Shown here piece by piece: positions 45,018 through 53,607 of a stretch of 64,000 nucleotides of DNA. The stretch is from Petrimonas sulfuriphila (lineage in GTDB: Bacteria > Bacteroidota > Bacteroidia > Bacteroidales > Dysgonomonadaceae). Under the pieces are notes generated by a model. It did no database searches, was not told the origin of the DNA, and was given only the letters and a program-made list of their open reading frames with translations. The stretch spans positions 2,046,001 through 2,110,000 of the forward strand of contig CP073276.1 of assembly GCA_038561985.1 (NCBI GenBank), written 5' to 3'. Made by a program: the position numbers and the translations under genes. How positions within the stretch are numbered: position 1 is the first letter of the stretch; each line of letters opens with the position of its first letter.

Positions 45018-46127
45018 ATGGAGAAACAACAACCGGAAAGACTGAAATCATTGGATGCCCTTCGCGGGTTTGATATGTTCTGGATCATGGGTGCGGAGGA
45101 GATTTTTGTTTTGCTTGGATCGCTGACCGGCCTCCCTGCATTACAATGGTGGGCCAACCAAATGACACATGTGGAATGGCACGGATTTCATGCATACGAT
45201 ATGATTTTCCCGTTGTTTCTGTTTATTGCCGGGGTTTCTTTTCCGTTTTCGGCTAAGAAACGCTTGAGTATCGATGGGGGACGGAAGTCGCTTTACAGGC
45301 ATGTCTTTAAAAGGGGATTGCTTTTGGTCTTGATCGGGGTTATTTACAACAACGGATTGAATTTTGATGTGGCAAATATGCGCTACGCGAGCGTGCTTGG
45401 CCGGATCGGGTTAGCCTGGATGTTTGCCGCACTGCTGTTTATGAACACTAAAAATGCGAGAATCCGGTTGCTGTGGCTTAGCGGGATCCTGATTTCCTAT
45501 TGGTTGTTGTTTGTGTTTTTTAAAGCGCCCGACCTGGGGGATCCCGATCATTACTCCATGAGAGGAAATATTTCCAGTTATATCGACCGGATTTTATTGC
45601 CGGGTAGGTTTTGTTGTTATGAAATAGGAGACAACGAAGGGCTGTTGCCGACCGTTGCAGCTATTGGTACGGCGCTTCTGGGTATGCTTACCGGAGAGTT
45701 CTTGATGACTAAGCTGAAACCTACAAAGAAAGTATTATACCTTGCAACAGCAGCTGTTCTATTGATGATTGTAGGACAGGTATGGAACCTCGTTTTCCCT
45801 ATTAACAAGAACCTGTGGTCAAGTTCATTCGTTTGCTGGGTAGGCGGATTGAGTATGCTGCTGCTCGCAATTTTCTACCTGGTTATCGATGTGTGGAAAT
45901 TTCAGAAATGGGCGTTTTTCTTTGTAGTTATAGGGATGAACCCCATAACCATCTATCTGGCAAACCGGATAATAGGATGGGACAGTGCAAATAGATTTTT
46001 CTTTGGCGGGCTTGCCGGGCTGTTGCCCGAAGCATGGGCCCCGTTTATCATGGCTATCGGTTACGTGACTATCGGTTGGGTATTCTTATACATACTTTAT
46101 AAAAAGAAAGTTTTTTTGAAGGTTTAA
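45018..46127 (+). CDS. DUF5009 / heparan-alpha-glucosaminide acetyltransferase-like membrane protein
   Basis: A 369-residue integral membrane protein with about ten helices. RLKSLDALRGFDMFWIMG at the N-terminus and HAYDMIFPLFLFIAGVSFPF are the signatures of the NagX/DUF5009 family, related to lysosomal HGSNAT, which acetylates glucosamine across the membrane using acetyl-CoA. Direct evidence for acetyl transfer in the bacterial members is limited. It is followed after 15 bases by a sulfatase gene, so it may modify an amino sugar in a sulfated glycan degradation route. This last point is inference. Confidence 0.85.
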   Translation: MEKQQPERLKSLDALRGFDMFWIMGAEEIFVLLGSLTGLPALQWWANQMTHVEWHGFHAYDMIFPLFLFIAGVSFPFSAKKRLSIDGGRKSLYRHVFKRGLLLVLIGVIYNNGLNFDVANMRYASVLGRIGLAWMFAALLFMNTKNARIRLLWLSGILISYWLLFVFFKAPDLGDPDHYSMRGNISSYIDRILLPGRFCCYEIGDNEGLLPTVAAIGTALLGMLTGEFLMTKLKPTKKVLYLATAAVLLMIVGQVWNLVFPINKNLWSSSFVCWVGGLSMLLLAIFYLVIDVWKFQKWAFFFVVIGMNPITIYLANRIIGWDSANRFFFGGLAGLLPEAWAPFIMAIGYVTIGWVFLYILYKKKVFLKV

Positions 46128-46142
46128 CAGGATCGATCTCTT

Positions 46143-47552
46143 ATGAAACAACTAAAATCGTTGTTGGCAACAGGAGCCCTTTCTTTGGGAGGAATTGTTT
46201 TTGCTCAACCAAAACCCAACGTAGTTTTTATTATTACCGACGACCTCGGTTACGGTGATTTAAGCTGTTTCGGGCAGGAGAAATTCCTGACACCGAACAT
46301 TGACCGGCTGGCGCTTAACGGAACTCGGTTTACGCGGAGCTATTCCGGTACAACCGTAAGTGCTCCCTCGCGTGCCAGCCTGATGAGCGGATTGCATACC
46401 GGTCATGCGTCTATCCGTGGAAACAAAGAGATGGATCCGGAGGGTCAATTCCCGTTACCGGAAAATACTTATACGCTTTTTCATCTGTTTAAAAATGCCG
46501 GCTACAAAACCGGCGCTTTTGGAAAATGGGGACTGGGATATCCCGGATCAACCGGTGATCCAATCCATCAGGGAGTGGATGAGTTTTTCGGTTATAACTG
46601 TCAGCGATTGGCCCACAACTACTATCCCGGCCATCTGTGGCGCAATCAAAAAAGAATAGAGTTGCCCGAGAACGATAACGGACGATCCGGAGCTTATGCG
46701 CAAGACCTCATACAAAAAGAAATACTGAGTTTTATCAGTAACAATAAAGGCAACCCGTTCTTTCTTTATGCTCCCATAGTGCTTCCACATGCGGAACTGA
46801 TCGTTCCCGAAGACTCCATTATTCAACAGTTTCGTGGAAAATTTCCGGAAACACCTTATAGGGGGATAGATGATGGTCCTTCGTTCCGGAAAGGGGGATA
46901 TGCTTCACAGGAACATCCCCGTGCTACTCACGCGGCTATGGTAAAGCGAATTGATGTGTATGTGGGGCAGATTATTGAAAGACTCAAAGCCGAAGGTATT
47001 TACGAAAATACATTGATCGTTTTTACGAGTGATAACGGCCCACATCGCGAAGGTGGGGGAGATCCCGATTTTTTCAATAGCAACGGCATCTACCGCGGAT
47101 ACAAACGCGATTTGTACGAAGGAGGAGTCCGTGTGCCGACTGTTGTTTCGTGGAAAGGCCATGTGGCGGCCGGAGAAGAAAACAGCTTTGCCTTCGCTTT
47201 TTGGGATTACATGCCCACTTTTGCCGAACTGTTGGGTGTGGAATACCCAAAACCTACTGATGGGGTGAGTGTTCTTCCTACGTTTCTGAATAGAGACGGA
47301 CAGAAAAGCCGCGATTTCTTCTATTTCGAGTTTCTGGAAATGGATGGAAAGCAGGCCGTCATTCAGAGTGATTGGAAATTGATTCATCAAAGCATCCGAA
47401 AGAACCCGACGTTTGAACTTTATAACCTGGCTTCCGATCCGTCGGAAAATCACAATATCATTTCACTGTATCCTGAAAAAGCAGAAGAATTGAGAAAAAT
47501 CATGCAGTGTGCAAGAACCGATGATCGGGCCTGGAAATTATATAATGACTAG
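46143..47552 (+). CDS. Serine-type exported sulfatase
   Basis: A 469-residue exported sulfatase with a signal peptide to about residue 21. DD at 33-34 binds the metal. The modification motif is S73-A-P-S-R77, the serine version of C/S-x-P-x-R. Serine-type enzymes need the radical-SAM activase anSME to turn the serine into formylglycine; no such gene is in the window. A second conserved region (VFTSDNGPH) lies near residue 295. It should remove sulfate esters from sugars. It is last in the group beginning at 44706. Confidence 0.9.
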   Translation: MKQLKSLLATGALSLGGIVFAQPKPNVVFIITDDLGYGDLSCFGQEKFLTPNIDRLALNGTRFTRSYSGTTVSAPSRASLMSGLHTGHASIRGNKEMDPEGQFPLPENTYTLFHLFKNAGYKTGAFGKWGLGYPGSTGDPIHQGVDEFFGYNCQRLAHNYYPGHLWRNQKRIELPENDNGRSGAYAQDLIQKEILSFISNNKGNPFFLYAPIVLPHAELIVPEDSIIQQFRGKFPETPYRGIDDGPSFRKGGYASQEHPRATHAAMVKRIDVYVGQIIERLKAEGIYENTLIVFTSDNGPHREGGGDPDFFNSNGIYRGYKRDLYEGGVRVPTVVSWKGHVAAGEENSFAFAFWDYMPTFAELLGVEYPKPTDGVSVLPTFLNRDGQKSRDFFYFEFLEMDGKQAVIQSDWKLIHQSIRKNPTFELYNLASDPSENHNIISLYPEKAEELRKIMQCARTDDRAWKLYND

Positions 47553-48069
47553 CTTATCACCAGGACAGCAGAAGTGGATTTGGACAATTACAGCATAAAT
47601 TTATGTGTAGATTCATATGATTGGTTTGTCAATTTATCAAACGTCAATTATAAAAAAAGAGACTGATCAATTTTTAATTGACAGTAAGACAGATAGATAT
47701 GATGTTTTGATAGCTTGGAAGCTCCTCCCTGATTTTTTATTGCAGCTTTTTTTATGAAAAAAACTTTTTGAAAATAATTGCCATATATATAGGCGGTTAC
47801 ATGCAAGCTGTGCTTCTGTAGTTATAATTTAACATTGAGGCTAATCCGAAAATACAAAAAAATGTTCATTCAGTCCTAACATTTCTGTCCGGTACCGTAG
47901 TATTTTTACCGTCGCAAAATGCTGCACGCATTGTATGTTTAACATCGGCATTTTACTTCATCGCTTTCTTTCGAAAAAGAAGTAGCGTTAAGGTTATATA
48001 TCGCTCGTTTTTGTTACGAAGAAAATTTAATGTTTAATTATTTTACAAATCCTTTAAAATTTTATCGTT
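47553..48069 (+). other. 517-bp gene-free leader region of peptide cassette A
   Basis: I found no gene in this stretch. It contains several GTCAATT/AATTGAC inverted copies near 47628-47692, of unclear role. GTCGCAAA at 47911-47918 is shared with the promoter region of cassette B (60394-60401), preceded in both by a T/A-rich element. The 150 bases from there to the ATG at 48070 would make a long 5' leader. Confidence 0.4.
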
Positions 48070-48246
48070 ATGCGAAAAAAACTGCACAACAATTCACAAA
48101 TCATGCCGAAAGATGGATTTCTGTCTGTACAAGGTATGTCGGGAACGTATGTGGCACCCGATATTGAAGTTATCGATATTGAAGCGGAACAGAGCTTCTT
48201 ACAGACTGGAAGTAATGGGGGCGACATGCCCGGAGATCTATTATAA
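48070..48246 (+). CDS. Small peptide A with APDIE-IDIE motif
   Basis: A 58-codon gene. The central motif APDIEVIDIE (29-38) is followed by EQSFL, a Gly/Asn/Ser stretch and DMPGD near the C-terminus. The peptide at 60439 has the same layout: APDIEMIDIE, then NQNIL, GGS and DMP. The shared spacing and shared neighbours indicate a real gene family. There is no signal peptide. The gene ends 24 bases before the likely start of a fimbrillin-like lipoprotein gene. Short peptides with similar motifs occur in many Bacteroidota genomes, but I know of no demonstrated function. Confidence 0.75.
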   Translation: MRKKLHNNSQIMPKDGFLSVQGMSGTYVAPDIEVIDIEAEQSFLQTGSNGGDMPGDLL

Positions 48247-48270
48247 GCTGAGCAGAAAAAGGTAATGATT

Positions 48271-49311
48271 ATGAAATTTAAATTATTTTTTTATGCAGCT
48301 ATTGCTCTCATTGCAGCTGGCTGCAGCAACGAAACAGTTGATCTCAGAGATGATCTGACTGCTGAACCGAAAGATAAGGTGTTACAAGTAACTGCTTCGT
48401 TCGAAGAGCCGGCCGGAACGCGCGGTTACCTCGAAGAAACCGGTGCTACAATAATTAAATCCATTGGATTCCGGTGGGAAGCGACCGATGAAATACAATT
48501 TTGCTTTGAACAAGGGGGGACTGCGGACAAAAATACCGCTAATGTTACTGCTGTAAGCGCTGATGGAAAAACAGCGCAATTTACGGTTACAGTTCCCGCG
48601 GGAATCGATGTCGGCAACCCATACACCCTATACGCTTACAGAAGCAGTAGAAAAAGTGAAATAACTACCGGGAGTGTATTGGATCCGATTACTCCCACTG
48701 TCGCTGTCTTGCCGGCGGCTCAGTTTAATTATCAGGCAACCTTAGCTGATCAGGCAACTGTCTTTTCCATATGGAGCAAAAAAGTCATTGATCCGGCTAT
48801 GACAACGATTTCACTTTCTTTCAAGCACCTGGGGTCGATGATGACGCTAAACCTGAAAAATGTGGGCAGTGCAACCATTAGCGATCTGCATTCAATTGTC
48901 CTCCAGACCAATCCAAGTCAGAACTGGATAATCAACCGATTAAATGGAAACGGTGGGGCACTGTTTGATATGGCGGCAGAAACTTATGTGGGAGGGAGTG
49001 AACAGTTTTCAACAACCTTGACTTTTTTTACTCCCTCAGCCACACTTGCTCCGGATGAAGTGGGAACCTACTACCTCTGGTTTGTTCCGAAAACGGACAT
49101 CGCTGCATTCGACTTAATGCTGGCTTCCTTAAAAAGTCCAGGGACTCTGTCAGACATAACCGGCCTTACAAATGTCAACAAGAGCATCACCAGAAGTCTT
49201 CAGACAGGGAAAAATTATTTGTTGTTTGCTACAATAGAAAATGATGAGTCCACCACTCCTCCCCGTCCGTACCTGTTGAAATTCACCGACTCGACCTTTA
49301 TCGCTCCTTAA
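48271..49311 (+). CDS. Fimbrillin-like surface lipoprotein A
   Basis: A 346-residue lipoprotein from the ATG at 48271; an ATG six bases earlier is less likely, because the paralogue at 60711 aligns from here. ALIAAGC at 12-18 is a clear lipobox and acidic residues follow (NETVDLRDD). AGTRGYLE at 48-55 and FRWEATDEIQF at 67-77 match the start of the fimbrillin/Mfa-like fold, a transthyretin-like pair of domains used in pilus subunits and their accessory proteins. It follows peptide A. It may be a surface-anchored or pilus-associated protein; polymer assembly is not shown by the sequence. Confidence 0.8.
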   Translation: MKFKLFFYAAIALIAAGCSNETVDLRDDLTAEPKDKVLQVTASFEEPAGTRGYLEETGATIIKSIGFRWEATDEIQFCFEQGGTADKNTANVTAVSADGKTAQFTVTVPAGIDVGNPYTLYAYRSSRKSEITTGSVLDPITPTVAVLPAAQFNYQATLADQATVFSIWSKKVIDPAMTTISLSFKHLGSMMTLNLKNVGSATISDLHSIVLQTNPSQNWIINRLNGNGGALFDMAAETYVGGSEQFSTTLTFFTPSATLAPDEVGTYYLWFVPKTDIAAFDLMLASLKSPGTLSDITGLTNVNKSITRSLQTGKNYLLFATIENDESTTPPRPYLLKFTDSTFIAP

Positions 49312-49322
49312 TGGAAGTGTGA

Positions 49323-49871
49323 TCAGAAAGTGTTTACCCAAGAGGCATATGCGTCCATATAATTTTTGAGGAAATCGCGCGTATCTTCACTCAGAAGATT
49401 TCCGTTTTCATCAAAAAGAGTATGGGCGCTTCCGATATACGCCTCGGGTTGCTGCATCATGGGAACATTCAGAAAAACCATCGATTGACGTACAATATGA
49501 TTAGCGCCAAATCCACCGATAGCACTCATTGATACGCTAACAACCGCTCCCGGTTTCCCTCCCCAAACGCTTTGTCCATAAGGTCTGGAGGCTACGTCGA
49601 AAGCATTTTTCAGCGCGCTTGGAACCGATCGGTTATATTCGGGTGTTACAAATAAAAAGCCGTCGGCAGCTTTTATTTTACGGCGAAAATCGACATATTC
49701 TGTTGGCGGATTTTGATCTATATCCTCATTGTAATGAGGTAATTGCCCTATTTCTACAATTTCTAATTCCAAGGAATCGGGAGCCAGCTGCATAAGCTGA
49801 TTAGCTACTTTTCTGTTAAACGATTCTTTTCTTAAGCTGCCTATTAAAACAGCGATCTTCTTCTTGTTCAT
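49323..49871 (-). CDS. NADPH-dependent FMN reductase
   Basis: A 182-residue flavodoxin-like protein. GSLRKESFNRKVANQL near residues 12-27 forms the FMN phosphate loop and TPEYNRSVPSALKNAFD near 76-92 is the family signature. It should reduce FMN or quinones with NADPH in the cytoplasm, often in oxidative stress defence. It converges on the fimbrillin-like gene with 11 bases between stop codons. The 194-base gap upstream (49872-50065) shows no gene and no clear promoter. Confidence 0.93.
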   Translation of the reverse strand: MNKKKIAVLIGSLRKESFNRKVANQLMQLAPDSLELEIVEIGQLPHYNEDIDQNPPTEYVDFRRKIKAADGFLFVTPEYNRSVPSALKNAFDVASRPYGQSVWGGKPGAVVSVSMSAIGGFGANHIVRQSMVFLNVPMMQQPEAYIGSAHTLFDENGNLLSEDTRDFLKNYMDAYASWVNTF

Positions 49872-50065
49872 AATAAATAAAATTTGATTTTTAAAGTGTT
49901 ATTTTTATAAAGAGCCTGGATGTCTTTTGTTTACACATTCCCCGACTTTAACAAGGATAGGACCTAAAAAGTTTTTACCAGTCTGGGATTAGAAAATAAT
50001 TTAACTAAATCTAACCGGAAAAGCATAGATTTAAAAAATATTAATGCAGGTTTAATAGGCTATAT

Positions 50066-51262
50066 CTATTTAATTGCCAATTCATCAAATGCCTTTTGCT
50101 GAAATTCGGCACGTATGTTACTTGCGTCTGAATTGAAATTCGGACGTTGTATCATCATTATATAGGCTATATCCCTAACGGGATCTATCCATGCTTGTGT
50201 CCCCCAGGCGCCGCCGTGTCCGAATGAGCCGGGCGATAACATGGCTGCTACTCCCGGATGAGGAATTCTAAGAATGCAGGTGCCAACTCCCCATCCGTAA
50301 TTTGCTCCAAGGTTTCCGTATTGAGCCTCCTGAAGAAAACCACAGTCAAGTTCACCCGTTTTTACTGAAGTGAGGTAAGTCATGGCATTTTCGCTGAGGT
50401 AGCGTTTCCCCTTGTAAATACCCTTTCCCAAAAGCAACTGTGCGAAGTGCGCATAGTCGAGAGCAGTGGAAAACAGTCCACCATTACCCAGTGGTGCACT
50501 ATCGGGTTTGCCAAAGATCTCAGCTACTTCAGCTTTTTCAAACCGTCCGTTGTTCCTGTTTTTAATATAGCCTGCAGCACGTTGAGTACTGCTCTGCCAG
50601 ACAGGATAGAAAGTGGTACTACTCATTTCAAGCGGATCAAAAATACGTTGCTGGAGAAATTGGTCAAAACGTAGTCCACTGACCACTTCCACAATTCTTG
50701 CTCCGGTATTGATCCCCGATTGGCAATAGTTCCATCTGCTGCCCGGTTCAAATTGAGTAGGGCCGCTGACATAAGAAGGGATCAGGTCTGCAAGCTCTTT
50801 TGCCCTCATGGCCGTTTGAGCATCCGCTTCCCGTAAACCCGAAGTGTGGTTCATTATCTGTGTGATGGTGAGATTGGCATCCTTTCCAGAGGGTGCTTTT
50901 AAGTCCATGAATTCGGGAATGTATTTCGAAACCGGATCGTCGACAGAAAGTTTTCCTTCATCCTGAAGCATCAGTAAGGCAACAGCTGTGACGGGTTTTG
51001 TCATGGAGGCAATCCAGAAAATGTGGTCGGGTTGCATGGGCGACCTTGTCTCATAATCTGCAACACCAACACTCCCGAGATGCAGGATGTTATCCTTCGA
51101 AACCACCGCGGTAACTGCTCCGGGTATAAAACCCGAATCTACAAATGCCTGCATAACGTCATCGATGGCTTTGACATTTGGGATGCTGTCGTTGCTTTTG
51201 TTGGAATGTGAACCGCAGGCAAAAAACAACATGCTGATAATTAAAAAATAGAATGTTTTCAT
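50066..51262 (-). CDS. Serine hydrolase of the class C beta-lactamase/esterase family (lipoprotein)
   Basis: A 398-residue protein with a lipoprotein-like leader (LFFACGS). The catalytic SMTK lies in WIASMTKPVTAVALLM, the tyrosine region reads WNYCQSG, and HGG occurs in FGHGGAWG. These define the family of penicillin-binding-protein-like beta-lactamases and esterases. The tyrosine motif is Y-C-Q rather than Y-x-N, so activity as a true beta-lactamase is doubtful and an esterase or peptidase role is more likely. It lies 19 bases after the tadA gene and could share its transcript. Confidence 0.85.
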   Translation of the reverse strand: MKTFYFLIISMLFFACGSHSNKSNDSIPNVKAIDDVMQAFVDSGFIPGAVTAVVSKDNILHLGSVGVADYETRSPMQPDHIFWIASMTKPVTAVALLMLQDEGKLSVDDPVSKYIPEFMDLKAPSGKDANLTITQIMNHTSGLREADAQTAMRAKELADLIPSYVSGPTQFEPGSRWNYCQSGINTGARIVEVVSGLRFDQFLQQRIFDPLEMSSTTFYPVWQSSTQRAAGYIKNRNNGRFEKAEVAEIFGKPDSAPLGNGGLFSTALDYAHFAQLLLGKGIYKGKRYLSENAMTYLTSVKTGELDCGFLQEAQYGNLGANYGWGVGTCILRIPHPGVAAMLSPGSFGHGGAWGTQAWIDPVRDIAYIMMIQRPNFNSDASNIRAEFQQKAFDELAIK

Positions 51263-51281
51263 GACAATGTGTATGGTGTGG

Positions 51282-51716
51282 TTATCTTATTTTTTCAAAA
51301 AAAGCTTTCATCAGCTTTGCACATTCTTCGGCCAAAACCCCTGAGGTAACGGTTGTCTTAGGATGTAAAACGCTAGGCGCTGACTTGGAAAAACCCCGTT
51401 TTTCGTCGCTTGCGCCGTAAACAACCCGTGAGAGTTGTGCCCAGCCCAACGCGCCGGCACACATGGGACAAGGTTCAACAGTGACAAAAAGCGTGCAGTC
51501 GGTTAGGTATTTTCCGCCAAGCACGTTGGCGGCTGCGGTTATCGCCTGCATTTCGGCGTGTGCGGTAACATCGTTGAGGGTCTCCACCAGGTTGTGTGCC
51601 CGGGCGATAATCCGGTGGTTGGCAACTACAACTGCACCCACCGGAACCTCGTTCTTATCGTAAGCTCTCTGCGCCTCAATCAGCGCCTGCCGCATAAAGT
51701 AAGTGTCGTCCAGCAT
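51282..51716 (-). CDS. tadA: tRNA adenosine(34) deaminase TadA
   Basis: A 144-residue zinc deaminase. HAEMQAI at 53-59 and PCPMCAGAL near 82-90 give the zinc ligands and the catalytic glutamate. It should convert adenosine at the wobble position of tRNA-Arg to inosine. The length is slightly short of the E. coli enzyme but normal for Bacteroidota. It starts 4 bases downstream of the 75-residue gene and is probably co-transcribed with it. Guanine or other nucleoside deaminases have the same motifs; TadA is the most likely reading. Confidence 0.88.
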   Translation of the reverse strand: MLDDTYFMRQALIEAQRAYDKNEVPVGAVVVANHRIIARAHNLVETLNDVTAHAEMQAITAAANVLGGKYLTDCTLFVTVEPCPMCAGALGWAQLSRVVYGASDEKRGFSKSAPSVLHPKTTVTSGVLAEECAKLMKAFFEKIR

Positions 51717-51719
51717 ATC

Positions 51720-51947
51720 TTATCTCCTCATTTCATTTTCTTCAAAAAGGGTGGGATAATCCATGTCCATATTTTTGAGAATATGATTCAGTATGGTTTC
51801 CCTGAACCACCGTGAGCGATTGGTGATTTTGTATTTCTTCAAATAGAAATTGATAACATCGTATTCTTCGTCGCTAAGCATAAACTCTGCTTTTTTCGAC
51901 CTTGGAGTGGGACGTCCTTTTAATTTGTACTTTTTTGTCGTTCTCAT
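51720..51947 (-). CDS. Small conserved hypothetical protein, possible ribbon-helix-helix
   Basis: A 75-residue, highly basic protein (KKYKLKGRPTPRSKK at the N-terminus). The middle part, EFMLSDEEYDVINFYLKKYKI, followed by SRWFRETILNHIL, has the strand-helix-helix pattern of MetJ/Arc-type DNA-binding proteins, but I do not recognise a named family. It is directly upstream of tadA with a 3-base gap. It may be a small regulator or mobile-element remnant; neither is shown. Confidence 0.65.
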   Translation of the reverse strand: MRTTKKYKLKGRPTPRSKKAEFMLSDEEYDVINFYLKKYKITNRSRWFRETILNHILKNMDMDYPTLFEENEMRR

Positions 51948-52040
51948 TTCTTGTTGAAGAAATTATTCTGAAAAATTGCGTAAATCCTTTTCAGGCACAA
52001 AAAAACAAAATATTTTAACACGAAAGAAAAGAATATTGCA

Positions 52041-52048
52041 TAAATTTG
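52041..52048 (+). promoter_or_regulatory. -7 element upstream of the yraN group
   Basis: TAAATTTG matches TAnnTTTG, 49 bases before the ATG at 52097. No good -33 box is seen at the expected place. Confidence 0.5.
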
Positions 52049-52096
52049 TATTTCTAAGCATTTGTTGGTTTTATAACCGGCCGATATTTCAAAAAA

Positions 52097-52459
52097 ATGG
52101 CACAACACAATGAGTTAGGCAAAAGAGGCGAAGAGGAGGCCGTGAGATACCTGAAATCGAAAGATTATAAAATTGTTTGTCGGAACTGGAGATTTTACGG
52201 CTACGAGATTGATATTGTTGCGGAGAACGAAGAATTTATTGTCTTTGTCGAGGTGAAAACCAGAACGTCTGTTCAATGGGGGAATCCGGTGGGTTTTGTG
52301 AATAAGCTCCGAATGCGTAGAATGTTGGATGCTGCCGATCATTATCTGATTGAAATGGATATCGACAAGCCTGCCCGGTTCGATATTATCGGTCTGGTCT
52401 GGAATGGAAGAGGATTTGACCTGGAGCATATCGATGATGCTTTTTTGCCCTTCCTGTGA
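52097..52459 (+). CDS. YraN/UPF0102-family nuclease-like protein
   Basis: A 120-residue protein of typical family length. LGKRGEEEAVRYLKSKDY at 7-24 and EIDIVAENEEFIVFVEVKTR at 36-55 form the restriction-endonuclease-like fold with a D...E-x-K motif. The family is widespread and may act in DNA repair or processing, with no settled role. It is the first gene of a plus-strand group leading to birA, with short gaps throughout. Confidence 0.92.
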   Translation: MAQHNELGKRGEEEAVRYLKSKDYKIVCRNWRFYGYEIDIVAENEEFIVFVEVKTRTSVQWGNPVGFVNKLRMRRMLDAADHYLIEMDIDKPARFDIIGLVWNGRGFDLEHIDDAFLPFL

Positions 52460-52500
52460 GCATTGGTTATTTACCTTACGCGATTATCAATCAGGAATAT

Positions 52501-52863
52501 ATGAATATAGAAGAGCTTTATGATTACTGTCTTTCCATTCCGGGTGCGGAAGTAACAACGCCGTTTGACGATGTTACATTGGTGATGAAAGTGTGTGACA
52601 AGATGTTTGCCCTTATCCCGTTGGATGCTGACAGATTGTCTGTCGCGCTCAAATGTGAACCGGAAAAAGCGGTGCGGTTGCGTGAAGAATACAGATGTGT
52701 GGAGCCTGCTTTTCATATGAACAAAACGTATTGGAACACAATTTATATAACTGGAGAAATGCCGGATGAGGAATTAAAAATATGGATCAGGCACTCGGTG
52801 GAAGAAGTCATTAAGAAATTACCCAAAATAAAGCAGAAAGAGTACTATGGATCAGTTGAGTGA
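52501..52863 (+). CDS. MmcQ/YjbR-family protein
   Basis: About 120 residues from the ATG at 52501; a GTG at 52456 would overlap yraN and add 15 residues. It opens with MNIEELYDYCLSIPGAEVTTPFDD, the classic start of the MmcQ/YjbR family, and contains the conserved KCEPEKAVRLREEY region. These small proteins have a CyaY-like fold and are suspected to bind DNA, but their function is unknown. The end overlaps the birA start by 17 bases, so they are co-transcribed. Confidence 0.9.
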   Translation: MNIEELYDYCLSIPGAEVTTPFDDVTLVMKVCDKMFALIPLDADRLSVALKCEPEKAVRLREEYRCVEPAFHMNKTYWNTIYITGEMPDEELKIWIRHSVEEVIKKLPKIKQKEYYGSVE

Positions 52864-53596
52864 AGACAGAAAAATTGTGCGGTTGGAGGAAACGGAATCG
52901 ACAAATTCCTGCCTGAAAGAGTTATTAAGAACAGAACACTTGGAAGAAGGTTCTGTTGTGGTGGCTGATTTTCAAACGGCAGGCCGTGGACAGATGGGCA
53001 ACAGCTGGTATTCGACAAAAGGAGATAATTTGCTTTTCAGTCTGTTGATTTATCCGATAGAGATTCCTGCTAACGAGCAGTTTATTATCTCCCGGATAAT
53101 TTCACTGGCCATAAAAAATACCCTGGATCAGTTTACGGATGATATCCGGATCAAATGGCCCAACGATATTTACTGGAAAGACCGGAAAATTGCCGGTATT
53201 CTCATAGAAAACAGTTTGCAGGGGAAAATAATTGAAAACTCCATCATTGGAATCGGGTTGAACCTCAACCAGCAGGTGTTTCCGCCGGAATTGCCCAATC
53301 CGGTATCGTTGAGGCAAATCACTGCAACCGAACAGGATAAAGACTACATCCTGGATCTTTTGATGAAAGAGTTTTTTCTGTTATACAGGGGGTTGCAGCG
53401 CGGAGAAAAACAAGTTATTGAAGATGAATACATGCTTGATTTGTACCGGGTAAACGGTTATTACTGGTTTGAAGATGCAAACGGCAAGTTTCAGGCAAAA
53501 ATCGATAACGTGCTTCCGTCCGGTCATCTTGTATTGAAGACGCTTGAGACCAATGAGGAGCGAATGTATGCGTTTAAGGAAATAGCTTTTATATAG
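52847..53596 (+). CDS. birA: Biotin--[acetyl-CoA-carboxylase] ligase
   Basis: A 249-residue biotin-protein ligase of the short type without an N-terminal DNA-binding domain, so it is not a BirA repressor. GRGQMGNSWYS near 47-57 is the biotinyl-AMP loop (the RGRxG version is altered to GRGQMG), and KWPNDIYW near 101-108 the catalytic lysine region. It attaches biotin to the carboxylase carrier protein with ATP. It overlaps the upstream gene and is 11 bases before pyrH. Confidence 0.93.
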   Translation: MDQLSEDRKIVRLEETESTNSCLKELLRTEHLEEGSVVVADFQTAGRGQMGNSWYSTKGDNLLFSLLIYPIEIPANEQFIISRIISLAIKNTLDQFTDDIRIKWPNDIYWKDRKIAGILIENSLQGKIIENSIIGIGLNLNQQVFPPELPNPVSLRQITATEQDKDYILDLLMKEFFLLYRGLQRGEKQVIEDEYMLDLYRVNGYYWFEDANGKFQAKIDNVLPSGHLVLKTLETNEERMYAFKEIAFI

Positions 53597-53607
53597 AACA
53601 GATATAG

